Source: Candidatus Gastranaerophilales bacterium (lineage in GTDB: Bacteria > Cyanobacteriota > Vampirovibrionia > Gastranaerophilales > Gastranaerophilaceae). Taken from it: a DNA stretch of 58,671 nt. Of the stretch, positions 9,269 to 18,292 are shown one piece after another. The stretch's first letter is position 1, and every line of letters begins with the position of its first letter. The position numbers were made by a program, and so were the translations under genes. The notes under the pieces were generated by a model that was not told the DNA's origin, made no database searches, and was given only the letters and a program-made list of their open reading frames with translations. The stretch covers positions 1 through 58,671 of the forward strand of contig CALVAL010000002.1 of NCBI GenBank assembly GCA_944325535.1, written 5' to 3'.

Positions 9269-10703
9269 TATTATTCTCCTGTTGTATTTTATTTTTTTTT
9301 GCGATTAATATTATTGACATAGAAATTCCAAGCAATATAGTGGCATACTCATCAAGTAAATTTTGATTATAAATTATTGACAAAGAAAATAAAATTATTA
9401 TTGATTGTTTCAGAGCTTGTATAAATTTTGATATTTGTATATTACAATATTTTCTTGCATATTCAATTTTGTTTATAGATTTGATTATAAATACACAATA
9501 TATTATAAAACCAATAAGACCCGTTTGATATAACAGAGAATACATTGCATTTGTTGTAATAGAAATTTTGTCAATTGCACTAGCAAGAATCATTTGCATT
9601 TCTGCTGTCAAAATAACTGGAGAATTCATAAGTTGTTTAATGAGTACACTCCCTGTATTCATAAATCCAACGCCCCATAAAGGGTGTTTTAAAAATATAC
9701 AAAATTGATTATAATTATTAACAATTCTTGTTCCTAACGATGGCTCTGCAACAACCATGGAGTCTAATGACATTTTCGGTATTGTTTCCAAAACATTAAT
9801 AATCCGTAATACATATGTTTTTGATAAGTCAATGCAACTATTAAGATATATGATACATATAATGAGAATTATAAGAAAAGAAACAAATACAGAAAAATGT
9901 TTTATAATATATTTTAGTATATTTTTACCAAAATATACTAATAAAATAATACTTATGAAAATAAGATAAATTGGTGATTGGGTTAGAAATGCAGAAATTA
10001 AAAATAATATCGGCAAGCTTCTTTTACAATAAATATTTAAAAATGGATTATTAAATATTTTAAGTTTTGTTTTTGCAAAGAAAAAAATTAAGGGCAAATT
10101 TATCGCAATGAATTTTGCATAAACACCAGGTTCCATAAAAACACTTCTTATTCTTGGAATGCCTGAATTTACTTCTATAATAACATTTGCATCTTCTGGA
10201 CGTATATTAGATATTAAATGCATTATATCAAGAATAATATTGATATTTAACAATGCTCCAATAAATTCAATAAAACCAATTAGAACAATAACATTGTAAA
10301 TAATTAATATTGTCTTAATTACTTGTTTTAATGATATGTACCTAGGTATAATATATATTACATATAAAAGTGGTAAAAAAAATCTTAAACCGAATCCCAA
10401 TATAGTTACATATAAATATCGTGACAGGGAATAATAATTATATACAACTGCCATTAATCCTGATATAAATATCCATATGTAAAGAATTGTAAAATATCTA
10501 AAGGGAGTATGTTTAAAAAGAAATTTAAATTTTTTGATACAGCGGTTTGGTTGAATTAATAATAAAAATATAGAAATAGGTATAACTGTTAAAAACGCCA
10601 ATGAAATATAACTTGTTTCACTTAAAAATAAAACAGTTGCTGGAAAAAATAAAAATATTAATGGTAACCTTATTATATAAGATATAATATGCGAATACTT
10701 CAA
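9252..10703 (-). CDS. Wzy-like O-antigen/EPS polymerase
   Basis: A 483-aa membrane protein with roughly 11-12 hydrophobic helices and a large periplasmic loop between helices in the second half. In that loop a Pro-Arg segment (GIPRIRSVFMEPGVYAKF) and later HPLWGVGFMNTG resemble the H-x-x-x-G-x-G loop of O-antigen polymerases and ligases. It probably polymerises repeat units delivered by the Wzx encoded downstream. The stop overlaps the next gene by 17 bases and the start lies two bases after the GT4 gene. A ligase of the same fold is an alternative, but the Wzx/Wzz context favours polymerase. Confidence 0.85.
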   Translation of the reverse strand: MKYSHIISYIIRLPLIFLFFPATVLFLSETSYISLAFLTVIPISIFLLLIQPNRCIKKFKFLFKHTPFRYFTILYIWIFISGLMAVVYNYYSLSRYLYVTILGFGLRFFLPLLYVIYIIPRYISLKQVIKTILIIYNVIVLIGFIEFIGALLNINIILDIMHLISNIRPEDANVIIEVNSGIPRIRSVFMEPGVYAKFIAINLPLIFFFAKTKLKIFNNPFLNIYCKRSLPILFLISAFLTQSPIYLIFISIILLVYFGKNILKYIIKHFSVFVSFLIILIICIIYLNSCIDLSKTYVLRIINVLETIPKMSLDSMVVAEPSLGTRIVNNYNQFCIFLKHPLWGVGFMNTGSVLIKQLMNSPVILTAEMQMILASAIDKISITTNAMYSLLYQTGLIGFIIYCVFIIKSINKIEYARKYCNIQISKFIQALKQSIIILFSLSIIYNQNLLDEYATILLGISMSIILIAKKNKIQQENNNAKTK

Positions 10704-10705
10704 TC

Positions 10706-11893
10706 CTATTCCTCCAACAGCTTATTTATTACCATTAACAAGACTTTTTCATCCAATGACCAATTATACTTATTTTTAATCGCATTATATCCATTTTGTG
10801 CTTTTTCATATAATTCAGACTTGTTATTTAAAATATAATTTATACATTCGGCTAAACTTTGTGGGTTACAAGCTTCATACACATAACCACAATTTGTTTC
10901 TTCTACAATACGTTTCAGTGGTCTTGCAGATGATACAACAACAGGCAAAGAATGAGCCATATAATCAAAAATTTTATTTGGTATAGTATATTTTATATAA
11001 TCAGAATTGTCATGCGGAATGATTCCAATATGCTGTTCTTCCAAAGCTTTTAATAATTCATGATGGCTCAATTTACCTATTAAATTTATATTTTTTAAAT
11101 TATTTAACTTAATTTCTTCCTGTATTTTTGCAATATAAGTACCATCACCAATGATATTAAATTCAATATTTTGATTTTTTAACAATTTTGCAGCTTCTAC
11201 CAATGTCATTATACCTCTGAATGTACCATCAACATTTCCAGTATAAACAACTTTTAGTTTAGAGATTTCCTGAAAATTGTCTTTTAAAAATAATGTTTTA
11301 AGTTCCGGAGTATTGGAAACTACCGATATTTTATCAGAGCTTATTTTACTATGTGTTTGTAACCGTTCAATATTATCTTCCACAACGATAAATATATGAT
11401 TAGCATTTTGACAAGCTTTATTTTCAATATATTGATACCAATCTAATGTCTTAAACAAAAATCTTGTAATACAATTATTCATATATTTATCAAAAACTTT
11501 AATAGCACAAGGATATGGTTCTGCCATATCAATTATTGTTTTTATATTTAATAATTTTGCAATAAACTGTACTGATAATGCCAGTGGAATATCCCTTATT
11601 ATAATAATATCTGGACGTATCATAAACACTGTTTTTAAAATGCTAAAAATCCATAGAGGGTTGATATAAAAAGGGAATGAAAGTATTTTATCCAACTTCG
11701 AATTTGAAACAAACCTGCCAACTCTATATATATGCAATCCGTTTATACACTCTTTATTAGGGCTCAACTTAGTGTTTCGAACTAATAGCGAGCATTTATA
11801 GCCATTTTGTTGTAATGAATTAATTTCTTTTTCCAGGCGTACATCCCAAGGATAATCCGCTGACCACACAAATAATATTGATTTTTTATTCAT
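10706..11893 (-). CDS. GT4-family glycosyltransferase
   Basis: A 395-aa cytoplasmic glycosyltransferase with two Rossmann domains (GT-B). The N-terminal acceptor domain begins ILFVWSADYPWDVRLEKE. The C-terminal donor domain contains KLKVVYTGNVDGTFRG and the E-x7-type region IGIIPHDNSD...PNKIFDYMAHSLPVV, typical of GT4 enzymes binding a nucleotide sugar. The sugar specificity is not visible. It follows the relic gene at 11895-12182 with one base between them and precedes wzy by two bases. Confidence 0.92.
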   Translation of the reverse strand: MNKKSILFVWSADYPWDVRLEKEINSLQQNGYKCSLLVRNTKLSPNKECINGLHIYRVGRFVSNSKLDKILSFPFYINPLWIFSILKTVFMIRPDIIIIRDIPLALSVQFIAKLLNIKTIIDMAEPYPCAIKVFDKYMNNCITRFLFKTLDWYQYIENKACQNANHIFIVVEDNIERLQTHSKISSDKISVVSNTPELKTLFLKDNFQEISKLKVVYTGNVDGTFRGIMTLVEAAKLLKNQNIEFNIIGDGTYIAKIQEEIKLNNLKNINLIGKLSHHELLKALEEQHIGIIPHDNSDYIKYTIPNKIFDYMAHSLPVVVSSARPLKRIVEETNCGYVYEACNPQSLAECINYILNNKSELYEKAQNGYNAIKNKYNWSLDEKVLLMVINKLLEE

Positions 11894-11894
11894 T

Positions 11895-12182
11895 TTATCT
11901 CATAAACCTCAACAATCTTCCAAAAGCTTTTAAATTACGTTTCATTTCATCTAAGTTTTTTAATGACTGAAATACTTTATAAACTAAATATCTTGATCTT
12001 AAATAGAATTTTCTTCTGGCATAAGTACAAAAACCTACCAAATTTTCACTTGTTAAATCTGACCAGTTGTCTACAACAAAAATTTCATACTCTAAACCTT
12101 CTGTGTTTTCTAATATAGAGTTTATAGCATTTTTTGTTAAATCTTTTGACTTGTAATTAACTATTATTCCTGATACATCCAA
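11895..12182 (-). pseudogene. Chimeric relic: GT2 N-terminus joined to the C-terminus of a radical SAM protein
   Basis: About 95 codons. The first 35 (VSGIIVNYKSKDLTKNAINS through FVVDNWS) are the N-terminus of a WbbL-like GT2 glycosyltransferase, up to the beta strand before its DxD region. From DLTSEN to the end it matches the C-terminus of the radical SAM enzyme at 13366-14814 almost residue for residue (FCTYARRKFYLR, then NLDEMKRNLKAF). Both source enzymes are cut, so neither catalytic domain is complete and the product is probably inactive. There is no ATG; the best start is a TTG at 12182 about 7 bases after GAGGAAA, with another TTG at 12197. It records a deletion or recombination between a lost GT2 gene and a lost radical SAM paralogue. 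Confidence 0.75.
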
Positions 12183-12212
12183 TTTGTATTTCCTCAATTG
12201 TATACTATATCG

Positions 12213-13325
12213 TTATTTAAACCTGCATCCCTGCAACATTCTGCTTACTAGGATTTTCGCATACATGGTAATTCGTTTATAAACAATGTTTGCAATTATT
12301 GGCAAAACTATTCCTGCCGTAAGATATAAAAGCCACCATAAACCATCTGAATGAAAAGTCCCTAATACAGCAAGATTATTTATAGATTCTTGGTAAAAAA
12401 TAATTTGTGTATATGTTATTAACTTAAAAGAAACATAATGCAATAATAATAATATAGGTATTGTATTTTGACCAATATATGAACAAATTTTTGCCATTAA
12501 TTGACTTTTTATTAACGAAGCAAATGACATTACAAAAATAAATCCGACAATTGATAGTAATATATATAATGCAGGATTATAATATTGGCTTACACTTATG
12601 TTAATATTACACGGTAAAATAATAGTAAATATAATTAGTATTATAGATGTTAATATAAAATAATATTTATTAAAAATAGCTTTAATATTAATTTTTTGAA
12701 ATAAAGTTCCTATAAATAAAGCTGTTAATGTAGAGCTTATTGTTCCAATATATAAAAATTTATATTTTATGCTTCCTAAATGATATCCTAATAGCAGAAA
12801 AGATAACAAAAACAATATTAAATTTAATTTATAATTATATTTTATTTTTTTACAAAGAAAATTAATTACCGCATACAGAACTAGTGCACAAAAAAGGACA
12901 TACAGAAACCAAGATGGATCAACTAAAGGTTCTAACGTGGTAAAAAACCTAATAACTGGTTCTTGAATATTTGTATAATAGTGCATAATAGATTTTACAC
13001 AATTAAAATTCTTATCTGTTGTATAAAAATGAATATTAATAAAAAAATTATGTAGTATTTCAAACAGAATATTAAAACATATATAAGGAATCATTAACCT
13101 AATAAATTTATTTTTTATAAACTCTGATAAATTGCTAATTGAAGAATAGTATTTTTCTTTAAAAAAATATCCGGCTAAAACAAAAAAGAATAACATGTGC
13201 CACAGATAAATATATCTATGTATAAAAGTTGTGGTCTTTATATGCCCTAAAACCACAGCAATAATAGCAATTCCTTTTGCAATATCGAATAATTCAATTC
13301 TATTTTGTTTATCTAACTCCAACAT
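12213..13325 (-). CDS. Acyltransferase family 3 (OafA/NodX type) membrane protein
   Basis: A 370-aa integral membrane O-acyltransferase with about 10 helices. The N-terminal signature ELFDIAKGIAIIAVVLGHIK followed by YLWHMLFFFVLAGYFF is typical of family 3, with the His of LGH likely catalytic. It would add acetyl or another acyl group to the repeat unit, using a donor from the cytoplasm. It lies 40 bases after the radical SAM gene and 30 before the chimeric relic, in the same orientation. The acyl group and position are unknown. Confidence 0.87.
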   Translation of the reverse strand: MLELDKQNRIELFDIAKGIAIIAVVLGHIKTTTFIHRYIYLWHMLFFFVLAGYFFKEKYYSSISNLSEFIKNKFIRLMIPYICFNILFEILHNFFINIHFYTTDKNFNCVKSIMHYYTNIQEPVIRFFTTLEPLVDPSWFLYVLFCALVLYAVINFLCKKIKYNYKLNLILFLLSFLLLGYHLGSIKYKFLYIGTISSTLTALFIGTLFQKINIKAIFNKYYFILTSIILIIFTIILPCNINISVSQYYNPALYILLSIVGFIFVMSFASLIKSQLMAKICSYIGQNTIPILLLLHYVSFKLITYTQIIFYQESINNLAVLGTFHSDGLWWLLYLTAGIVLPIIANIVYKRITMYAKILVSRMLQGCRFK

Positions 13326-13365
13326 TATTTTTTATATTTACCCTTTTGTCTGATTATTTTTTAAT

Positions 13366-14814
13366 CTACATGTAACCCAACAATCTTGAAAAAGCTTTTA
13401 AATTACGTTTCATTTCATCTAAGTTTGTTACTGATTGAATAGTTTTGTAAATTAAATATCTCGGTCTTAGGTAAAACTTTCTTCTTGCGTAAGTACAAAA
13501 ATCTACCAAATCTTCACTTGTTAAATTCGGATAACTTACAACGCATTCATGATTACCGTCCTCTTTAAGCCATTTTGAATAATCAAATGTTTTAATATAT
13601 CCGTTTTCTTTAGCCCAAGCATAAGCTTCTGTACCAGGGTATGGAATAAGAGGGAAAAATTGGGCTGAGTCAGGATTTAATTTAATGGCAAATTTGAGTG
13701 TTTGTTCCATTGTTTCTCTTGTTTCGCCCTTATTTCCAACCATAAAGCAACCGTGTACAAGCAACCCTGCTTTTCTTGCATTTTTCATATATTTATGTGC
13801 TTGCTCAACGGTTGTTCCTTTATGAATATTCTTTAAAATTTCTTGTGAACCGGATTCAAAGCCCGGAATAATCAAACGGCAGCCTGCTTTTTTCATAAGT
13901 TTCATTAACTCTAAATCTGTATGAACTCTTGTATTTGCCCACCATTTAACTTTTTTGTGGATGCCTTTTTCTATAAGCATTCTACAAATTTGCTTTGCTC
14001 TGTCAGGATTTGCAGTGAAAGTATCATCTTCAATGCCTATTGATTTAACTTCTGGAAGATTATTTACTATCCACTCGAATTCAGCAACTACATTTTCTGC
14101 ACTTCTGAGTCTATATTTATGTCCGTGGAATGTTTGAGGATATACACAGAAGAAACATCTTGAAGGGCATCCTCTTCCTGTCATTATCATAACCATAGGT
14201 AATGTCGCTGCGGAGAAAAAGTAATTATTAATATTTAAATGCTTTTTATAAATTTCTGTGACAAATGGAAATTCATCTAAATTTTCAATGTATGCCCTAT
14301 CAGGATTATTAATAATATGTCCGTCTTTTCTATAAGAGATTCCATCTACAGTGGATAAATCTCTATTTTCATTAATTGCTTTAGCTAAATCAACAACAGT
14401 AGCATCATATTCATGTCTTGCAATGCTATCAATTGAAGTTGACATATTTAAAACTTCTTCAGTAAGGACACTTGGGTGTGTCCCAACTAAACAAATATGA
14501 ACATTTGGCATTACTTTTTTTATTTCTTCTGCACAATGCACATCTTCATTGATACTTGGTGTGCTTGTATCTAAAACTATTAATTGTGGATTATAATTTT
14601 TTATAATTTTTAGAGTTTTGTCAAGATTTGTTTGTTCAGCACAACTATCATAAAGTTTTGTCTCAATGTTATTTTTTTCTAAATAAGCGCAAGCATAGGC
14701 TAACCAAAGTGGATTGTATAATGTGCCAGATTTTGTTATTGCAGGTGAGCGTGAAGCTCTCGAAAACTTTCCTAATTCAGTTTTAAATGGCGGATTCAAT
14801 AAAAATACTTTCAT
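13366..14814 (-). CDS. Cobalamin-binding-type (class B-like) radical SAM enzyme
   Basis: A 482-aa protein with an N-terminal B12-binding-type domain (about 1-150, KVFLLNPPF at the start, TSTPSINED and HICLVGTHPSV inside) and a radical SAM barrel with the cluster motif C216-x3-C220-x2-C223 in GRGCPSRCFFCVYP. The lower cobalamin ligand motif DxHxxG is not obvious, so cobalamin binding is likely but not certain. Enzymes of this architecture methylate or rearrange unactivated carbons. Inside a glycan operon the substrate may be a sugar or lipid carrier. Its last 50 codons are repeated in the relic at 11895-12182, evidence that a second copy once existed. Confidence 0.88.
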   Translation of the reverse strand: MKVFLLNPPFKTELGKFSRASRSPAITKSGTLYNPLWLAYACAYLEKNNIETKLYDSCAEQTNLDKTLKIIKNYNPQLIVLDTSTPSINEDVHCAEEIKKVMPNVHICLVGTHPSVLTEEVLNMSTSIDSIARHEYDATVVDLAKAINENRDLSTVDGISYRKDGHIINNPDRAYIENLDEFPFVTEIYKKHLNINNYFFSAATLPMVMIMTGRGCPSRCFFCVYPQTFHGHKYRLRSAENVVAEFEWIVNNLPEVKSIGIEDDTFTANPDRAKQICRMLIEKGIHKKVKWWANTRVHTDLELMKLMKKAGCRLIIPGFESGSQEILKNIHKGTTVEQAHKYMKNARKAGLLVHGCFMVGNKGETRETMEQTLKFAIKLNPDSAQFFPLIPYPGTEAYAWAKENGYIKTFDYSKWLKEDGNHECVVSYPNLTSEDLVDFCTYARRKFYLRPRYLIYKTIQSVTNLDEMKRNLKAFSRLLGYM

Positions 14815-14824
14815 AATTGTTCTT

Positions 14825-15661
14825 TTATATAAAAAAAAAAAAAAAATTATTATATATCCAACTTCGAAACCATGTTGGGATTATTCTCAACAAAAATTTT
14901 AGACTTACATTTCTTAAAAATTCATAGATATTTATGTATCCCATTTTATAAAATGTCCAAAATAATTTAAATTCTTGTATAATTCTACTTAACCCAATTC
15001 TTTTAGCTAACATGCCATAACCACCTCTGGCATTTACCAAACATTCTTCAAAATTATGAAATTTACAACCATTCATAAGCATTTTGGCGAATAACAAATA
15101 ATCTTCTCCAAAATTAAATGAATTATATCCTCCAACTTCTAAAACTTTATCTTTTTTGTAAATAATAGTCATATTGTTCATTGGAGAACGCCATTTGCCA
15201 AATTTGAAAATATTTTCGTGAGTTAATGGTACAACTTTTTTAGATATAATATTTTCTTGTTCTCCTTCGAATTCTGTTATATTAGAGCCTATACAATCAA
15301 TTTCAGGATGTTTTTCTAGATATCCAATTTGTTTTTCAAATCTTGTTAAATCTGCAATATCATCACTATCCATTAAAGCAATATAATCATACTTACAAGC
15401 TTGCAATCCAGCGTTTCTAGCTTTACCTTGTCCTACATTTTGTTCTAATGCAACAATATTAAATAAATTTGTATATTTTGAAGTATATGTTTCAACTACA
15501 GACTCTAAGCCTTTTGTTAAAGGACCATCTTTAACAATTACTATTTCATCAGGGAGTAATGTTTGATTTAAAATACTACCTAATGCCTGCTCGAAAAACA
15601 ACGGATTTTCTTTATAGTATACAGGTATTAAAACGCTAAATTTTATCTTTTCTTTTTTCAA
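14825..15661 (-). CDS. GT2-family glycosyltransferase
   Basis: A 278-aa GT-A fold transferase: FSVLIPVYYKENP at the N-terminus, VGQGKARNAGL at about 76-85 and the metal-binding DSDD at 98-101. The C-terminal part carries the acceptor-side region with NFGEDYLLFAKM. It should add a sugar to the lipid-linked repeat unit. The final residues NNFFFFFI are encoded by a run of 16 thymines in the coding strand (16 A on the plus strand, 14831-14846), so the exact C-terminus depends on the length of that tract and may be misread or variable. It lies ten bases before the radical SAM gene. Confidence 0.9.
   Translation of the reverse strand: MKKEKIKFSVLIPVYYKENPLFFEQALGSILNQTLLPDEIVIVKDGPLTKGLESVVETYTSKYTNLFNIVALEQNVGQGKARNAGLQACKYDYIALMDSDDIADLTRFEKQIGYLEKHPEIDCIGSNITEFEGEQENIISKKVVPLTHENIFKFGKWRSPMNNMTIIYKKDKVLEVGGYNSFNFGEDYLLFAKMLMNGCKFHNFEECLVNARGGYGMLAKRIGLSRIIQEFKLFWTFYKMGYINIYEFLRNVSLKFLLRIIPTWFRSWIYNNFFFFFI
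14831..14846. repeat. A16 homopolymer at the 3' end of the GT2 gene
   Basis: Sixteen consecutive A on the plus strand, read as T16 by the minus-strand GT2 gene. It encodes the last phenylalanines and sits a few codons before the stop. A one-base change would alter only the final few residues, so strong phase control is unlikely. It is also a likely spot for sequencing error. Confidence 0.95.
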
Positions 15662-15760
15662 TTTCTACCCCGAAAAATTTTTACTACATTTCTACAATTT
15701 AATCATAAATACAGTTTCTTTTATATAAAAAATCTTGATTTTGTTACATTTGGTTTCTTA

Positions 15761-17119
15761 TTATCCATGTCTTCCTCCTAGAGCCAAAAACACGGCTTTT
15801 ATTAGGATTCCGATTTCCCACAACACATTTCTATGTTTGAGGTAATACAAATCATATTGTAATTTTTCAGCTTCAGCATCACTTGAGAACAAATGACCTT
15901 GATTAATTTGTGCCCATCCTGTCCAGCCCGTTTTTACCCAATGACGACAACCATGATATGGGACTTGTTCTGAATAAACTTTTACGACTTCATCCCATTC
16001 TGTTCGTGGACCAACAATTGACATTTCACCTTTCAAAATATTTATCATTTGAGGAATCTCATCGAAACGAGCTTTTCTTACAAACTTACAGAATGGAATA
16101 ACTCTATCATCAGCATTCTGATTATCAGCTTTATTTAAATTATCTCCAGTCGGTACATAATCGTTCAAATACATCGTCCTTAATTTATACGCTTCGAATA
16201 TTTTTCCACCTTTTCCAACTCGATTTTGGGTATAAATCGCAGGACCACCGTCAGTCTTTTTAACTCTTATTCCGATATAAACTAAGATTGGAGAAGTAAC
16301 TGTCAAGATAATTAATGCAGCTATTATATCAAATGCTCGTTTACAAAAATCATAAACCAAACTTCTCTTGTTCATAAAATCATAGTAAAGCCAATTTATT
16401 GACATTTTGCTAACATAATATTTTCCAGTTACCATTTCATAGAATTCCGGCATGCGATAGACTTTTACATAATTTGGAACATTATCTACCATATTAGTAA
16501 GTAAATTTTCTTCCATTCTTCGTTTAATCGCAACTATTAGAATATCTACTTCATATTTTTGAATAACATCTTTTAATTCTTCTTGATTAAAAACTTTTGT
16601 TTGAGAATCTTTTATTATATTTTCTTCTTCTTTATCATCAACAAAGCCAACAACAGACATTTTAAGAGCTTTTTTATTCATAATTTCATCTGCAATTAAT
16701 TTTGCTTCTTGATTTGTTCCCATTATTAAAACATTTTTATTCTTTTTAAATTTGAACAAATATAGATGAAATAGATTTCTATAAATCGCTAAAGATAAAT
16801 ATATAGTTAAAATATTTAGTGCAATAAATTCCAGTATTTGCAAATTATGATTGAATAATAACAAAAATATTGTCAAAGGAACGTGAGCAAAAACAACACC
16901 TTCGAATAACAAGTAATAATTTTTTGAAGAAATATTGAACTCTCTTATTTTGTAATTATCTTTCAAGAATAAAACTACAAAACCTGTAATTACAATTAAT
17001 GCTATAGCAAAGAAAAATAAGTTTTGCGGTAAATTAAAAAATTTATACCAAAAACTTGATGATATACTAAACACTAATATATCGAAAATAAGCATAAATA
17101 AAATTGAACGTGATAGCAT
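15761..17119 (-). CDS. Polyprenyl-phosphate sugar-1-phosphate transferase (WbaP/WcaJ type)
   Basis: The initiating enzyme, 452 aa, loads the first sugar phosphate onto undecaprenyl phosphate at the inner membrane. It has four N-terminal membrane helices (about 1-120), a CoA-binding-like middle domain (VLIMGTNQEAKLIADE, about 130-235), a re-entrant helix starting at KRAFDIIAALI, and the catalytic region with QNRVGKGGKIFEAYKLRTM, ARFDEIPQMINILKGEMSIV and GPRTEWDE. All expected catalytic blocks of the family are present. It is the first gene of the minus-strand polysaccharide operon, diverging from the epimerase at 17260 across a 140-base spacer that must hold both promoters. Confidence 0.95.
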   Translation of the reverse strand: MLSRSILFMLIFDILVFSISSSFWYKFFNLPQNLFFFAIALIVITGFVVLFLKDNYKIREFNISSKNYYLLFEGVVFAHVPLTIFLLLFNHNLQILEFIALNILTIYLSLAIYRNLFHLYLFKFKKNKNVLIMGTNQEAKLIADEIMNKKALKMSVVGFVDDKEEENIIKDSQTKVFNQEELKDVIQKYEVDILIVAIKRRMEENLLTNMVDNVPNYVKVYRMPEFYEMVTGKYYVSKMSINWLYYDFMNKRSLVYDFCKRAFDIIAALIILTVTSPILVYIGIRVKKTDGGPAIYTQNRVGKGGKIFEAYKLRTMYLNDYVPTGDNLNKADNQNADDRVIPFCKFVRKARFDEIPQMINILKGEMSIVGPRTEWDEVVKVYSEQVPYHGCRHWVKTGWTGWAQINQGHLFSSDAEAEKLQYDLYYLKHRNVLWEIGILIKAVFLALGGRHG

Positions 17120-17259
17120 TCTTAAATTCCACTCCTATATCTTTATAGTCTATAATAAACAAAAAAAAATATATATAGTAAACTGGCTGATTTTATTTTT
17201 GCTTATATTAATTTATTTTTGTAGTAGCATGGGAAATATATTAATAAAATGAGGTTTAT

Positions 17260-18171
17260 ATGAAAAAAGTTTTAATCACTGGTGGGGCTGGGTTTATTGG
17301 TTCTCATATTGTAGATAAATTAATTATGAATGATTATAAAGTTGTAATTATTGATAATTTATTAACAGGTTCAATAAATAATTTGCCCCAAAGTGATAAA
17401 ATTGAGTTTTATAAAAATGATATTTATAAAGATGATATAGAATTTATTTTTGATAGAGAAAGACCTGATTTTTGCATACATTTAGCAGCTCAGACAAGTG
17501 TTGCATATTCAGAAAAAAAACCTGTTTATGATGCAAATTTAAATATAGTTAGTTCAATAAAAATATTAGAACTTTGTAAAAAATATAATGTTAAAAAGTA
17601 TTTGACAGCATCATCTGCTGCGGTATATGGTATGCCAAAAACTTTACCGATTACAGAAGAGCATCCAACAAAACCGATTTCTTTTTATGGAATATCTAAA
17701 TTAACAATGGAAAAATATATAGAATTATTTAATTTGCCATATGTTATTTTTAGATTCTCGAATGTTTATGGTCCAAGGCAATTTTCATCAAAAGAAAGTG
17801 GAGTTATTGCAATTTTCCATGATGCAATGCTAAATAATAAAGAGATTAATATTTTTGATGATGGAACTCAAATAAGAGATTTTTTGTTTGTAAAAGATAT
17901 TGCACAAATTGTTTTATTGACAATAGAATCTGATATTGTTAATAAAACATATAATTTCTCCAGCAATACCGGAATTAATATTAATAAGCTTTTTGTAATG
18001 ATGAAAAACTTATATAGATATAATAAATCTCCGAACTATTTACCTCCAAGAATTGGAGATATTAAAGATAGTATATTAGATAATTCTCAAATAAAATCCA
18101 TCTTCAAAGAATTTAAAAATACTTCTCTTGAAAATGGATTAAAAGAACTATACCTATCAAAAATTTGTTGA
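17260..18171 (+). CDS. NAD-dependent sugar epimerase/dehydratase (GalE-like extended SDR)
   Basis: A 303-aa extended short-chain dehydrogenase with the NAD motif G8-x2-G11-x2-G14 (GGAGFIGSH) and the catalytic Tyr143-x3-Lys147 in YGISK, with the preceding ASSAAVYG supplying the Ser. Length and motifs fit UDP-glucose/UDP-GlcNAc 4-epimerases and relatives. It probably provides a nucleotide sugar for the neighbouring glycan operon. It is the only plus-strand gene between 2520 and 26100. A GAGG site lies about 6 bases before the ATG. Its stop lies two bases from the end of the small convergent ORF at 18174. Confidence 0.92.
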   Translation: MKKVLITGGAGFIGSHIVDKLIMNDYKVVIIDNLLTGSINNLPQSDKIEFYKNDIYKDDIEFIFDRERPDFCIHLAAQTSVAYSEKKPVYDANLNIVSSIKILELCKKYNVKKYLTASSAAVYGMPKTLPITEEHPTKPISFYGISKLTMEKYIELFNLPYVIFRFSNVYGPRQFSSKESGVIAIFHDAMLNNKEINIFDDGTQIRDFLFVKDIAQIVLLTIESDIVNKTYNFSSNTGININKLFVMMKNLYRYNKSPNYLPPRIGDIKDSILDNSQIKSIFKEFKNTSLENGLKELYLSKIC

Positions 18172-18173
18172 AT

Positions 18174-18281
18174 TTATAAATTAGGTTCTTGAAAAAATCC
18201 ATACCAAAATGTTGTTGACAATCCTAAAATTATCAAATCGGAAGTAAACATTATTGGTATAGATTTTGACAATATTTTCAT
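18174..18281 (-). CDS. Possible small hydrophobic protein, 35 aa
   Basis: A short ORF starting 11 bases after the stop of the SLBB gene, with GGAAG about 8 bases before its ATG. The peptide MKILSKSIPIMFTSDLIILG continues with LSTTFWYGFF and ends EPNL, which suggests one short membrane-associated helix. It fills the gap between the SLBB gene and the convergent epimerase almost exactly (two bases to the epimerase stop). I recognise no family. It could be a real small membrane protein of the export operon or a chance ORF; ribosome-binding site, position and composition favour a real gene only modestly. Confidence 0.4.
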   Translation of the reverse strand: MKILSKSIPIMFTSDLIILGLSTTFWYGFFQEPNL

Positions 18282-18292
18282 TATCTTACTTC

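Noticed and set aside
17219-17247. Promoter of the epimerase gene (TTGTAG, 17 bases, TAATAA)
   Set aside because: The start of transcription would fall on the ribosome-binding site, so the true promoter must lie further upstream.
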